A program made the position numbers and the translations under genes. Below the pieces are notes generated by a model that saw only the letters and a list, made by a program, of their open reading frames with translations, had not been told where the DNA came from and searched no databases. Positions 32,577 to 41,075 of a stretch of DNA of 63,737 nt are shown here, in pieces (the stretch's first letter is position 1; each line of letters begins with the position of its first letter). The DNA is from a bacterium (GTDB lineage: Bacteria; Myxococcota_A; Polyangia; Nannocystales; Nannocystaceae): NCBI GenBank assembly GCA_024742475.1, contig JANSYI010000043.1, forward strand, positions 1 through 63,737. The letters are read 5' to 3'.

Positions 32577-33643
32577 CGCTTCGGCTCGCGAAGGAGACGC
32601 TCTCGGACGCGTTGGTATTGCCGACGCTTGTAGTTGGTGTGCGAGCTTTCGCCGGTCTCGTTGGCGTCGCGGCGGGCGAGGTCGACGACCTGAAACTCGG
32701 CGAGCACGAACACCACGTTGCCCTTGCCCTCGGGGAGCTCGTCGTAGAGCCCATCGACGCGCACGGGCAGGTCGGCGATGAAGTTGAGGATTTGGTAGCC
32801 GCGGCCGGAGAACTCGTTGGAGAGGCCTGCCGCGTCCATCGAGGGCAGGGCGGAGAAATCGCGGGCTCGGCCGACCTTCTTCTCGATCGACGTGGTGTCG
32901 ACCAGGGTGTTGACGGTCTGACCGGGCACCATGAAGTTGAACGGGATGAAGCGCTGCAGCATGACGTGCAGCGTGGGGATGAGGTCTCGCGGACGATCGA
33001 CGACGACGCGAAAACGCAGGCGATCGAACACCTGCGCGGCGCTGGACTCCTTCTTCACCAACAGCTTGGTGATCAGCGAGTCCTGCGTCTTGCGAGACCA
33101 GGCGAACTCCTTGACGGGGACGCCCGCCTGAACGAGCTCATCGAAGAGCGTGACGACGCTCTGCTCGACGTGCGCGAACAGCTCCGTGTCGGCGATCGGC
33201 AGGAGCAGCCGGAGCTCGCGCGCGTCGAGATGATAGATGATGTGCATCACCTTGAGCAGCGTGCAGGCCTCCCGGCGGTGCTTGCCGCGCTGTGAGGCCA
33301 GCAGGAACAGCGACTCGATGTTGGCTTCGATGGCGACCTCTTCGCGAAGCCTCAGCCCGAGCGTGTCTCGAATGTAGGCGACCGCGCGGGCGCGCACCGT
33401 CTGCACGCGCTCCCGGTCGGTGTCCCGTGAGGGGTCGACGCCGTTGACTCGCAGTAGCCGCTCGACGTCGGCCTCGTCCCGCAGGCCCAGGCGGTGCCAG
33501 TCGATGATCGAGTCGCCGCGGAGCAGCAACCGAATCTCGTGGACCTCCTGCAAGGAGAGCCGGGCGAGCGCGGACGCGAAGGGTTGCGTCTGTCCGGGGA
33601 GGAAGACGCGCGGCTCGGTCGCGGGTGGGGGGCGCTCAGCCAT
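32573..33643 (-). CDS. TIGR04552-like conserved myxobacterial protein
   Basis: 356 aa with an ATG start. It is predicted globular, alpha/beta and cytosolic, with no transmembrane segment. The pattern VFDRLRFRVVVDRPRDLIPTLHVML in the middle recalls the RelA/SpoT-like fold, but the catalytic motifs of (p)ppGpp synthetases are not evident. I recall this sequence type as the uncharacterised TIGR04552 family of myxobacteria. It is conserved and stands alone, and its function is not known. Confidence 0.7.
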   Translation of the reverse strand: MAERPPPATEPRVFLPGQTQPFASALARLSLQEVHEIRLLLRGDSIIDWHRLGLRDEADVERLLRVNGVDPSRDTDRERVQTVRARAVAYIRDTLGLRLREEVAIEANIESLFLLASQRGKHRREACTLLKVMHIIYHLDARELRLLLPIADTELFAHVEQSVVTLFDELVQAGVPVKEFAWSRKTQDSLITKLLVKKESSAAQVFDRLRFRVVVDRPRDLIPTLHVMLQRFIPFNFMVPGQTVNTLVDTTSIEKKVGRARDFSALPSMDAAGLSNEFSGRGYQILNFIADLPVRVDGLYDELPEGKGNVVFVLAEFQVVDLARRDANETGESSHTNYKRRQYQRVRERLLREPKR

Positions 33644-33671
33644 CGAGGCGGCGCGGGTGTACCACGCCTGT

Positions 33672-33767
33672 CTAGGTGACAGAGCGCCGCGTGAAGCGGA
33701 GCGTGCCGACGAGGAGTCCGACGGTGATGAGCGCGGCGCAGACGTTTCCGATGTAGATGGCAGTCAT
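33672..33767 (-). CDS. Possible 31-aa single-pass membrane peptide
   Basis: A short open frame encodes MTAIYIGNVCAALITVGLL and a following basic tail RFTRRSVT, then TAG. This is a classic small-protein layout: one hydrophobic helix with the positive end on one side. There is no strong Shine-Dalgarno, so it is a candidate only. It lies 28 nt upstream of the TIGR04552-like gene. Confidence 0.35.
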   Translation of the reverse strand: MTAIYIGNVCAALITVGLLVGTLRFTRRSVT

Positions 33768-33951
33768 GGGCTTGAAGCGGGCCGGTGGCGAGGGCAGCGC
33801 CTATGTAGGTGCTGCGATGACAGGAGGTTACCTGTAGGATGTGTGATCTCGCCAAAAACCCGCGAGGAGCGAGGTGGCATCCCAACGACGCGAGCGGCTG
33901 GGTAGCACATTCCCACCGCCGCCAGGACGCGGGGCCGGTGAAACCTGCGCG

Positions 33952-33980
33952 TTCGACGAAAATGTGTCGTGCGGTACAGG
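33952..33980 (+). promoter_or_regulatory. Possible promoter for gene at 34009
   Basis: TTCGAC and TACAGG are separated by 17 bp, about 30 nt before the ATG at 34009. Only a moderate match to the TTGACG promoters seen elsewhere in this window. Confidence 0.3.
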
Positions 33981-34008
33981 CTCCGGCGGACTACCGTCAG
34001 GCCCGGTC

Positions 34009-34416
34009 ATGAGCGACGAAGAAGACATCCGCGACAGCCGCAAGGATCGCAACCGATTCAGCCGGCTCGGCGATCAGCTCTCGGGCTTGCTCGACCCCGA
34101 GGCCGCGCTGCGTCGAGGCCACGGGCTGGTCACCGGCGTCACGGCGACGACGAAGAACGAGATCACCCGCATCGTCGGTGCCGAGGTCCGCAACTTTCTC
34201 GACAAGATGGACATCGCCGACCTCGCTCAGCAGATCGTTGCGGGCTTGCAGGTCGATGTGCAGATGACGGTCAAGTTTTCACGCGACGACGAGGGCAACA
34301 CGCAGCCGGAGATCACCCGGAGCGAGGCTTCGGTGAGCACCTCGGAGGACGTCGACGAGGCTGGGGCACGCGACGACGACGTGCCGTCCGACGAGTCCGA
34401 CCCGCCGACACCTTAG
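34009..34416 (+). CDS. Hypothetical acidic protein
   Basis: 135 aa from the ATG at 34009; the upstream frame is not coding. The middle is helical (RRGHGLVTGVTATTKNEITRIVGAEVRNFLDKMDI) and probably amphipathic. The C-terminal 35 residues are Asp/Glu/Ser rich and disordered. Similar proteins with a short helical core sit next to heat-shock or surface genes in myxobacteria, but I cannot name a family. It is convergent with the next gene by 4 nt. Confidence 0.6.
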   Translation: MSDEEDIRDSRKDRNRFSRLGDQLSGLLDPEAALRRGHGLVTGVTATTKNEITRIVGAEVRNFLDKMDIADLAQQIVAGLQVDVQMTVKFSRDDEGNTQPEITRSEASVSTSEDVDEAGARDDDVPSDESDPPTP

Positions 34417-34652
34417 GCTTGGGCGGGCTCTTCAGCGCCGGAGTCGGGATCGGGGTCGCCGGGGCCTCCAGGGTCCTCGGGGTCCTGGTCCGGGCGACCC
34501 TCCATCCCGTTGGGATAGCCGGTCTCCTCGTCGGCCTTGTCGTTGTCGTCCTTCTTGTTCAGGCCGACCTTCTCGGCGACGAAGCGGCCGAGCTCGGCTC
34601 CGATCTTGTAGCCGAAGCCAGTGACGATGGCGCGTAGCAGCAGGGCAGGCAT
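34413..34652 (-). CDS. Small acidic hypothetical protein
   Basis: 79 aa from the ATG at 34652; the longer frame upstream starts in non-coding DNA. The N-terminus MPALLLRAIVTGFGYKIGAELGRFVAEKVGL is an amphipathic helix. The tail is Asp/Glu/Pro/Gly rich. It overlaps the end of the preceding gene on the opposite strand. No family recognised. Confidence 0.55.
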   Translation of the reverse strand: MPALLLRAIVTGFGYKIGAELGRFVAEKVGLNKKDDNDKADEETGYPNGMEGRPDQDPEDPGGPGDPDPDSGAEEPAQA

Positions 34653-34864
34653 GGACCCCTCAACTCTGACACGGATGAGGGCTCGGGCCCGCATCCGTCG
34701 CAAAACGACGTGAGTGCTCGACCGCTGACGAAATGAACACGGGACACCCACCCACACTTTGTGCGTGTTTCTTGGACAAATCGTCAGGCTGAGAGATCTC
34801 TTCAGTGCGTCGAGACGATCTCGGCGCGTCTCGCCCACTTCGGTCGCGAGATCGCTCGGTACGC

Positions 34865-34900
34865 TTGACGTCGATCTCGTTTTTCAGTACACACGTTCAG
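34865..34900 (+). promoter_or_regulatory. lexA promoter with SOS-like box over the -10
   Basis: TTGACG (34865-34870) and TACACA (34888-34893) are spaced 17 bp apart. The 16-bp sequence CAGTACACACGTTCAG (34885-34900) covers the -10 element and ends in GTTCAG, the core of the LexA box reported for Myxococcus xanthus (consensus CTRHAMRYBYGTTCAGS, from memory), with about three mismatches. LexA bound there would block its own promoter. Confidence 0.6.
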
Positions 34901-34914
34901 TAGGAAGGCGCATC

Positions 34915-35622
34915 ATGCGCGGCTCCACCTTGTCCAGTCCCTCGTCACCGCCCCACACCCCCGGAGATCGCCCTATGCGGCCCATGCTCACCGACCGCCA
35001 ACGCCAAGCACTCGACTACATTACCGAGTGCCTCGATTTGCGCGGATACCCACCCACCCTTCGCGAGATCGGTGAACATATGGGCATCCGTTCAACCAAC
35101 GGCGTCAACGACCACCTCAAGGCGCTCGAGCGCAAGGGCTACCTCATCCGTGAGGAGCTCAAGAGCCGCGCACTGCGGCCGGTCGACTACGACAACGGGC
35201 GCAACAGCGCCGCCAACAACGACTCGTTCGAGATCGAGATCATCGGTCGCGTCGCCGCCGGCGAGCCGATCCTCGCCGAGCAGAACGTCATCGACAAAGT
35301 CGTCGTCGATCGCCACTTCCTCGGTGCTGTCAAGCAGCGGGAGGTCTTCGGCCTCGTCGTCCGCGGCGAGTCGATGATCGAAGACGGCATCTTCGACGGG
35401 GACTACATCTTCGTGCGCAAGCAGAGCACCGCCGAGACCGGCGAGATCGTGGTCGTGATGGTCGAAGGCGAAGCGACGTGCAAGCGCTTCTTCCCCGAGG
35501 GAGACCGTGTCCGCCTGCAGCCCGCCAACGAGTCGATGTCGCCGATCTACGTGGACCGCGCCGAGTTCCGCGCGGTCGACATCCTCGGCAAGGTCGTCGG
35601 CGTCTACCGCCGCGTGCACTAG
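34915..35622 (+). CDS. lexA: LexA repressor
   Basis: 235 aa from the ATG at 34915, chosen because AGGAAGG precedes it by 6 nt; an ATG at 34975 would give the more usual 215 aa (MRPMLTDRQRQ). An N-terminal winged helix reads LTDRQRQALDYITECL... IGEHMGIRSTNGVNDHLKAL. The cleavage site is RVAAGEP (Ala-Gly), and the catalytic Ser and Lys lie in GESMIEDGI and EATCKRFF. LexA represses SOS genes and self-cleaves when stimulated by RecA filaments. Autoregulation is supported by the upstream box. Confidence 0.95.
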   Translation: MRGSTLSSPSSPPHTPGDRPMRPMLTDRQRQALDYITECLDLRGYPPTLREIGEHMGIRSTNGVNDHLKALERKGYLIREELKSRALRPVDYDNGRNSAANNDSFEIEIIGRVAAGEPILAEQNVIDKVVVDRHFLGAVKQREVFGLVVRGESMIEDGIFDGDYIFVRKQSTAETGEIVVVMVEGEATCKRFFPEGDRVRLQPANESMSPIYVDRAEFRAVDILGKVVGVYRRVH

Positions 35623-36012
35623 GGGTTGGTTTTAGGGGGGCCTTTCGGAAAGGCCCCCGCCGTTGCGGCCGGCGAAGCCGCCCTTCACTTCCCCCCAAAC
35701 GGTCGTCATGTCGGGCTCCTGGGGTTGGTTTAGGGGGCCTTTCGAAAAGGCCCCCGCCGTTGCGGCCGGCGAAGCCGCCCTTCACTTCCCCCCAAACGGT
35801 CGCCCTGTCGGGCTCCGGGGGTTGGTTTAGGGGGGCCTTTCGAAAAGGCCCCCGCCGTTGCGGCCGGCGAAGCCGCCCTTCACTTCCCCCCAAACGGTCG
35901 CCCTGTCGGGCTCCTGGGGTTGGTTTAGGGGGGCCTTTCGAAAAGGCCCCCGCCGTTGCGGCCGGCGAAGCCGCCCTTCACTTCCCCCCAAACGGTCGCC
36001 CTGTCGGGCTCC
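35622..36012 (+). repeat. Four tandem 97-99 bp repeats with GC hairpins after lexA
   Basis: Units start at 35622, 35721, 35818 and 35916. Each starts GGGGTTGGTTT and contains a near-perfect GGGGGCCTTT-CG-AAAAGGCCCCC-type hairpin. The first hairpin is right behind the lexA stop and could act as its terminator. On either strand the frames through the array only repeat; no gene is apparent. Confidence 0.85.
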
Positions 36013-36202
36013 TGCTCGCTTCGCTCGCCGCGATTGGGCGCCTTCTTGGGTTCGCTCGCCGTGCGCGGGCGCCTTCTTGGCTTCGGTCGCCCTGTCGGGC
36101 TCCTGCTCGCTTCGCTCGCCGCGATTGGGCGCTGGGGGTGGACGCGGGGCGTCCCGCCGAAACGGTCGCCCTGTCGGGCTCCTGCTCGCTTCGCTCGCCG
36201 CG
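35993..36202. repeat. Three further 40-bp repeat copies
   Basis: CGGTCGCCCTGTCGGGCTCC and the following CTCGCTTCGCTCGCCGCG core occur at about 35993, 36083 and 36162, with variable spacers. They continue the array behind lexA. Similar words are dispersed in related myxobacterial genomes (from memory). The remaining DNA to 36415 carries nothing I can name. Confidence 0.75.
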
Positions 36203-36415
36203 CACGCAAGGCGGTGGTGATTCGAGTGGATTGACGGGGGACAACACCCGGTTCTGGGTTCATACAGGCGATGTGAGCGCGTGAGCGCGGGGCACGCCTC
36301 TTGAGAGTGGCGAGGTCGCCATGGTTGCGAGGGGGGAGACCCCCTGCGCGGGCATGGCGATTCGCTGTTTGGGGGGGGACGGGCGGGCTGTGGGCGCATC
36401 CGGTACATTGATTGG

Positions 36416-38473
36416 GTGCGTCGGCGCCACACTCCGCCGCTCGTGCTGGCGGCGTGTCTGCTGCTCTCGCTCGGGTTGAACGCGTCCGCGATCGTGGGCG
36501 TGAGCCACTGGTGGAATGGGCACGAGCGCACCGTGCCCGCGGACCGTTGGCAGGCGGCGCTGGAGAGGCTCTTCCCGAAGCTGAGGCCGGACGAGCCCGA
36601 GCCCATCGAAATCGCGCTGGAGAACGTCGAGCTTCCGCCCGAGCTCGAGCGGCTCGAGGAAAAAGACGAGCCCAAGCCCAAGCCCGAGGAGAAGGAGAAG
36701 CCCGAGCCGGAGATCGAGCTCGAGGAGCTCCCCGAGCTTCCGCCCGAGCCCGAGCCCGAACCCGAGAAGGAAGAAGAGCAAGAGGAGGAGAAGAAGGACG
36801 AGGACCCGCCCGACTTCGAACTCACCCAGATGAAGATGGTCGAGCAGCCCGACGCGCTCGACGAGGAGTCCGAGCCGCTCGACGCCGACTACCTCTCCAA
36901 CATCAACAACAATACGCCCGAGAACACGCAGGCCAAGATCACCAACCTCGACAAAGACGCCGTCGACCCCAAGGCGTCGCAGATCGAGCCCAGCGACAAG
37001 AAGGACGAGGGCACCGCCAACGAGAAGGAAATCGCGCAGGACACGACCAAGGAGAGTCGGCTCGACAAGCAGGCGCCGCGCGAGAAGGTGTCTCCCCAGG
37101 ACGAGCGCCGCTCGCAGAACGACCCCAACCCCAAGAGCCTGCTCGCCATGCGAGAGACCGAGCACCTCGACCACCAGCTCCCCCAAGAGGAGCACGAGGC
37201 GATGGTCGACGAGGCCGACGATGGGGTGATGCAAGCCGACCAGTCCAAGCAGTCCGCTCAAGACGCGCAGGAGCGTCAGGCGCGGGTCATCGCCAAGGAC
37301 AAGTTCAACAAGTTCAAGCTGAGCCAAGACCAGCTCGAGGCGCTCTACGGCAAGGACAAGGTGGCCAAGCGAGACACCGAATCGGCCAAGGAGTCCAAGC
37401 AAGAGGGCGTGTGGGAGAAGCAGCGGGAGCGGTACCAGTCGCCGCTGGAGAACTTCGTGCCCGAGGTCCAGCCGGGCAACCAAACCGCCCTGCGCAGCCG
37501 CAAGCACCCCTTCGCGCGCTACATCGCCCGGATCCACCGCAAGATTCACGAGGCGTGGGCGTGGGGCTTCCTCGAGCAGCTCGACGGACGGGGGCGCAAC
37601 CACCCGCTCAACGACTTCGACCTGTGGACGCGGGTCGAGATCGTGATCAACGCCGACGGCACCATCGACAAGGTCATCACCGTGCGCCACTCGGGCAAGA
37701 CCGCCTTCGATGCGGCGGCACGCGAGATCATCTTCGCCGCCGGTCCCTTTCCCGACCCTCCCGATTCGATCCGTAGCCCCAACGGCAAGGTCTACATGCA
37801 CTGGGCGTTTCATCGCGACCAGCGGGCCTGCGGCACGTTCGGTGCGGACCCGTTCATCCTCGATGGCAGCGCTGGAGGCGGCGACCGACCCGACCCCAAC
37901 CGCCGCGTGCGTGCGGGCAAGGAGAGCGCGCCGCGGAGGCTCAAGCGCAAGCCCAAGGCCAAGGGCCCCGAGGGCCCCGCCGCGCCGCCCCGCGCCGGGG
38001 GACACGACCACGACCACGACCACGACCATGACCACGAGGGAGGGGAGGGAGAGGCTCAGCCGGCCCCGACGCCGCGCCCGAGCCTCTCCCCCGACCCCGA
38101 CACGATGGTCAACGACCCCGCGGCGCAGAAGCACGCCAACGCGTGGCTCTCGTACTTTCACAAGAAGGCGGTCGACCGCGTCGTCGCCAAGTCTTCGCTG
38201 CCGTTCAAGTCCGGCGAGCAGGTCGTGGCCCGGACGCGCAACGAACTCCAGGCGATGCTGAGCAGCATGGTGGAGGAGGCCGAGGGCAAGAAGCCCAAGA
38301 AGCCCAAGCTCTTCACCGCCGCCGGGCTGCGCAAGGTCTTCGGATCCGTGCCCGCAGGGGTGAGCGAGGGCAGCGGCAGGGTGTACGCGCTCACGAAGGT
38401 CGGCGGCGACTTCTTGATCCTGGTGCTGGAGAAGAAGTTCGGCGCCTACAAGGTCGTCGGCATCGCGCGTTGA
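36416..38473 (+). CDS. TonB-like energy-transducing protein with Asp-His repeat and extra C-terminal domain
   Basis: 685 aa with a GTG start. One N-terminal membrane anchor (about 8-28) is followed by a long Pro/Glu/Lys spacer (about 60-350) and a TonB-C-like domain (about 365-480, RYIARIHRKIHEAW... VEIVINADGTIDKVITV). That is the architecture of TonB or TolA. Unusually, an alternating His-Asp run (HDHDHDHDHDHE, about 530) and a 130-residue domain follow. The His-Asp stretch could bind metal ions. It probably works with an ExbB/ExbD pair, such as that at 23.4 kb. Confidence 0.75.
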   Translation: MRRRHTPPLVLAACLLLSLGLNASAIVGVSHWWNGHERTVPADRWQAALERLFPKLRPDEPEPIEIALENVELPPELERLEEKDEPKPKPEEKEKPEPEIELEELPELPPEPEPEPEKEEEQEEEKKDEDPPDFELTQMKMVEQPDALDEESEPLDADYLSNINNNTPENTQAKITNLDKDAVDPKASQIEPSDKKDEGTANEKEIAQDTTKESRLDKQAPREKVSPQDERRSQNDPNPKSLLAMRETEHLDHQLPQEEHEAMVDEADDGVMQADQSKQSAQDAQERQARVIAKDKFNKFKLSQDQLEALYGKDKVAKRDTESAKESKQEGVWEKQRERYQSPLENFVPEVQPGNQTALRSRKHPFARYIARIHRKIHEAWAWGFLEQLDGRGRNHPLNDFDLWTRVEIVINADGTIDKVITVRHSGKTAFDAAAREIIFAAGPFPDPPDSIRSPNGKVYMHWAFHRDQRACGTFGADPFILDGSAGGGDRPDPNRRVRAGKESAPRRLKRKPKAKGPEGPAAPPRAGGHDHDHDHDHDHEGGEGEAQPAPTPRPSLSPDPDTMVNDPAAQKHANAWLSYFHKKAVDRVVAKSSLPFKSGEQVVARTRNELQAMLSSMVEEAEGKKPKKPKLFTAAGLRKVFGSVPAGVSEGSGRVYALTKVGGDFLILVLEKKFGAYKVVGIAR

Positions 38474-38477
38474 GTCG

Positions 38478-39314
38478 CTACTTGCGGCTGATCTGCACGC
38501 CGATGAGCTTGATCGGGTCGAACGGCCTGTTGTTGCGTGCGGGGTTCACCTTGACCTCGGTGATCTGCTTGACCACAGAGGGGTCGCACTTGCCGAACAC
38601 CGCGTGCTTGCCGTCGAGGTGGGGTGTCTTCTTGACGGTCACGAAGAACTGCGACGTCCCCGTGTTCGGCTCCTCGCGGTTGGCCATCGACAGGGTGCCC
38701 GCCCACTTGTGCTTGAGCGTCTTGGGGTCGATCTCGTCGAGGATGACATAGCCCGCGCCGCCCGAGCCCGAACCCGAGCGGTCCCCGGTCTGCGCCATGA
38801 AGCCCTTCATGACGCGGTGCCAGACCAGGTCCGCATAGTAGGGCTCGCCTTGCTTCCAGCTGTCGCTCTTCTTGTCGTACCAAGGCCGGGTGCCGCGGGC
38901 GAGGCCGACGAAGTTGGCGACGGTGATCGGAGCCTCGTCCTCGAACAGCTCGCACTCGAAGGTGCCCATCGAGGTTTCGAGCGTGGCGGTGAGCGTGCCC
39001 TTGCTCGGGTCGGCCAGCGTCGCGTCGCCCTCGAACGCGTCCTGCAGGCTGAACTCGCCCTTCATGGGATCCCCTTGGGCCTCGGCGTACTCCTTGACCT
39101 CCTCGGGCGTCATGCCTCCGGGGGCAAGCTGACCCTTGCGGTATTTGAAGGTCTTGGGCGGCTCCTTCTTCGTCTCGGGCGCCTCGGCATCGTCGTCCCC
39201 GTCCTCGGCCTTGGCTTCGGCGTCCTCCTTGGGCGCGCTCTTCTCCTTGGGCTTGCTGTCGCAGGCGAGCAGCAGCAGGCAGACCGGGACGGCGAGGAAG
39301 GGACGCGCGCGCAT
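38478..39314 (-). CDS. Cyclophilin-type peptidyl-prolyl isomerase lipoprotein
   Basis: 278 aa from the ATG at 39314. Lipobox LLLLAC (Cys near 18) is followed by a Lys/Glu/Ala-rich linker, then the cyclophilin fold (about 105-275). Motifs VANFVGLARGTRPW, VWHRVMKGFMAQTGD and SQFFVTVKKTPHLDGKHAVFG correspond to the catalytic Arg-Phe and substrate-binding strands. It should speed proline isomerisation during protein folding in the periplasm. A second cyclophilin gene lies directly upstream on the same strand. Confidence 0.93.
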   Translation of the reverse strand: MRARPFLAVPVCLLLLACDSKPKEKSAPKEDAEAKAEDGDDDAEAPETKKEPPKTFKYRKGQLAPGGMTPEEVKEYAEAQGDPMKGEFSLQDAFEGDATLADPSKGTLTATLETSMGTFECELFEDEAPITVANFVGLARGTRPWYDKKSDSWKQGEPYYADLVWHRVMKGFMAQTGDRSGSGSGGAGYVILDEIDPKTLKHKWAGTLSMANREEPNTGTSQFFVTVKKTPHLDGKHAVFGKCDPSVVKQITEVKVNPARNNRPFDPIKLIGVQISRK

Positions 39315-39346
39315 GCGTTCGCCATACCGAGCCTCCCCAGCCGGCG

Positions 39347-40015
39347 TCAACCTCGGGTGATCGCGACCGTCTCGATGAGCGCGGGCTCACCGGCGAGCAC
39401 CGCCTGCTCGAGCTTGCGCAGGGTCGCCTCTCCGTCGCACGAGCCGAGGATCGTGTGGTCCCCTGCGAGGTGCTTGGCCGGTGAGGTCGTGATGAAGAAC
39501 TGTACCGAGCTCGTGTCGGGCTCGCCGACCCCGGCCATCGCCATGACGCCGGCCCGGCCAAAGTCGTCGCCGACGCCGATCTCGTCTTGCAGCAGGAAGC
39601 CCCCGTCGGCCAGCTTGCCGCGGCGGCCCGCCTGGACGAACTGCCCCTCGAGCGCGCGATGCCATGGGACGCCGTCGTAGTAGGGCGCCGTGGTCCAGGT
39701 CCCGTCTTCGCCGCGAAAGGGCCGCACCCCGCGAGCGAGCCCCACGAAGTTGGCCACAGCCAGCGGCGCGTGCCCGGGGTCGAGCGTGCAGGTGATGTCG
39801 CCAAGGTTCGTCTCGAGCGTCGCGCGAAGCGGGCCGGTCGGAGGGAGGCCGTCGACCGCCTGTGCGTACGGGAAGCGCCCCGCGTAGGGGTCGCCGAGCG
39901 TCTCGTTCGCGGTCTGAAGGTCGACGTCGGCCGGGGGCATCGGCCCGGGTTCTCCGGGAGCCAGCGGCGCGCAGCAGGCGAGGCCGACGAGACTGCACGT
40001 TGCGAAGCGACGCAT
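39347..40015 (-). CDS. Second cyclophilin-type isomerase, lipoprotein
   Basis: 222 aa from the ATG at 40015. A short leader (MRRFATCSLVGLACC) suggests a lipoprotein. The cyclophilin fold is present (VANFVGLARGVRPF, VPWHRALEGQFVQAG, SVQFFITTSPAKHLAGDHTILG), but the substrate-site motif is less canonical than in the neighbour, so specificity may differ. It lies 32 nt upstream of the first cyclophilin gene, forming a probable two-gene operon from an old duplication. Confidence 0.87.
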   Translation of the reverse strand: MRRFATCSLVGLACCAPLAPGEPGPMPPADVDLQTANETLGDPYAGRFPYAQAVDGLPPTGPLRATLETNLGDITCTLDPGHAPLAVANFVGLARGVRPFRGEDGTWTTAPYYDGVPWHRALEGQFVQAGRRGKLADGGFLLQDEIGVGDDFGRAGVMAMAGVGEPDTSSVQFFITTSPAKHLAGDHTILGSCDGEATLRKLEQAVLAGEPALIETVAITRG

Positions 40016-40133
40016 TGGCCCGCACGCTACCGCGAGCGCTTGGCGGCTCATAGACCGCGCTCGCGTTTGCCGACGCGTGCGACCGACACTCGCTCTCTGG
40101 GCCGGGGAGGGCCGGGCTGCTACGGTTGGGCCG

Positions 40134-40814
40134 ATGCGTGCTGTACGTCCACGTCTGCGTCCGCTGGCCATCGCCGTCTTGGCGCTGGGGTTGAGCTCGA
40201 ACGCGTGCAAGGATCGAAGCGCGACCGGGGAGCTCGCCTCGCCCGATGATGCCGCCGAGTTCGAGAGCCAGTACCGCAAGGCCTTCGACGACGACTACAC
40301 GCCGCAGGGCGTGAACCTGATGGGCCGCGCGCCCAACGACGTGCTCGACCAGCAGCTCTTCGCCGAGCGTCTGGGCTTTGCCGACGTGCTGATGAAAGTG
40401 CAGGTGCAGCAGGTCTTCGGCAAAGGTCGCTACCAGGGTCGCCAGGACCAATACGTGGCGGTGGCGCTCGGAGACGTCATCCTTGGTTCGCTTCCCGACG
40501 GGGTCGAGGAGGAGCAGCTGCTCGTGGTCAAGGGGGAGGACGAGCTGCCCGCGGATCTGAGCGGTGACACGCTCCTGCTCTTTCTCAAGTGGGCGCCCGG
40601 CGAGGTGCCCTCGTATCACCACCACCTCATGCCGGCCGACGAGGGCACCCTGGAGATGATCGAGGCGATGGTGAAACACGCGCAGGAGGTGGGGGTCCTC
40701 AACGCCGATGGGGAGGTCATCGAGGGCCGAAAGCGCCGGAAGAAGGGCCGCGGGGGCGACAATGGCGCGAAGCCCTCGGACGCGACCCTGCCCGACGACG
40801 ATCCCCCCGCGTAG
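40134..40814 (+). CDS. Lipoprotein-like hypothetical protein
   Basis: 226 aa from the ATG at 40134. The leader ends in lipobox LSSNAC (Cys near 25). The centre (about 40-170) is mixed alpha/beta, with LLLFLKWAPGEVPSYHHHLMP containing three adjacent His. The C-terminus is basic and then acidic. It is divergent from the cyclophilin pair. No family recognised. Confidence 0.65.
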   Translation: MRAVRPRLRPLAIAVLALGLSSNACKDRSATGELASPDDAAEFESQYRKAFDDDYTPQGVNLMGRAPNDVLDQQLFAERLGFADVLMKVQVQQVFGKGRYQGRQDQYVAVALGDVILGSLPDGVEEEQLLVVKGEDELPADLSGDTLLLFLKWAPGEVPSYHHHLMPADEGTLEMIEAMVKHAQEVGVLNADGEVIEGRKRRKKGRGGDNGAKPSDATLPDDDPPA

Positions 40815-40894
40815 CGCGGCACCTGCGCCCATCCGGGGGGGCGGCGGCTGCAACCCACGCCCCGCGCGGCGGGGAAAATCTTCGCGACGAAGGC

Positions 40895-40923
40895 TTGACG
40901 TTCGCCGGAGCGCCGAGTACAAA
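40895..40923 (+). promoter_or_regulatory. Promoter of tRNA-Ile/tRNA-Ala
   Basis: TTGACG (40895-40900) and TACAAA (40918-40923) are spaced 17 bp, just ahead of the tRNA-Ile. It is the same type as the lexA and tRNA-Ala(GGC) promoters. Confidence 0.7.
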
Positions 40924-40935
40924 GCGCGTCCGCTC

Positions 40936-41012
40936 GGGCGTGTAGCTCAGCTGGTTAGAGCGCTGCCCTGATAAGGCAGAGGTCGGAGGTTCAAGTCCTC
41001 CCACGCCCACCA
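40936..41012 (+). tRNA. tRNA-Ile (anticodon GAT)
   Basis: A 77-nt cloverleaf begins GGGCGTGTAGCTCAGCTGG. The anticodon stem CTGCC/GGCAG encloses loop CTGATAA (anticodon GAT), and the T-arm contains GGTTCAAGTCC. The 3' end CACGCCC-A-CCA has CCA encoded. It decodes isoleucine ATC/ATT and forms a pair with the following tRNA-Ala. Confidence 0.97.
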
Positions 41013-41075
41013 CTCCGAGCCCCATCTCCAGGCCACTCGCCCCTCGTTTGGGTGTAGGCTGGGGGCAACCCACGC

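Noticed and set aside
36232..36260. TTGACG upstream of the TonB-like gene at 36416
   Set aside because: No acceptable -10 element lies 16-18 bp downstream, and the position is at the edge of the repeat array.
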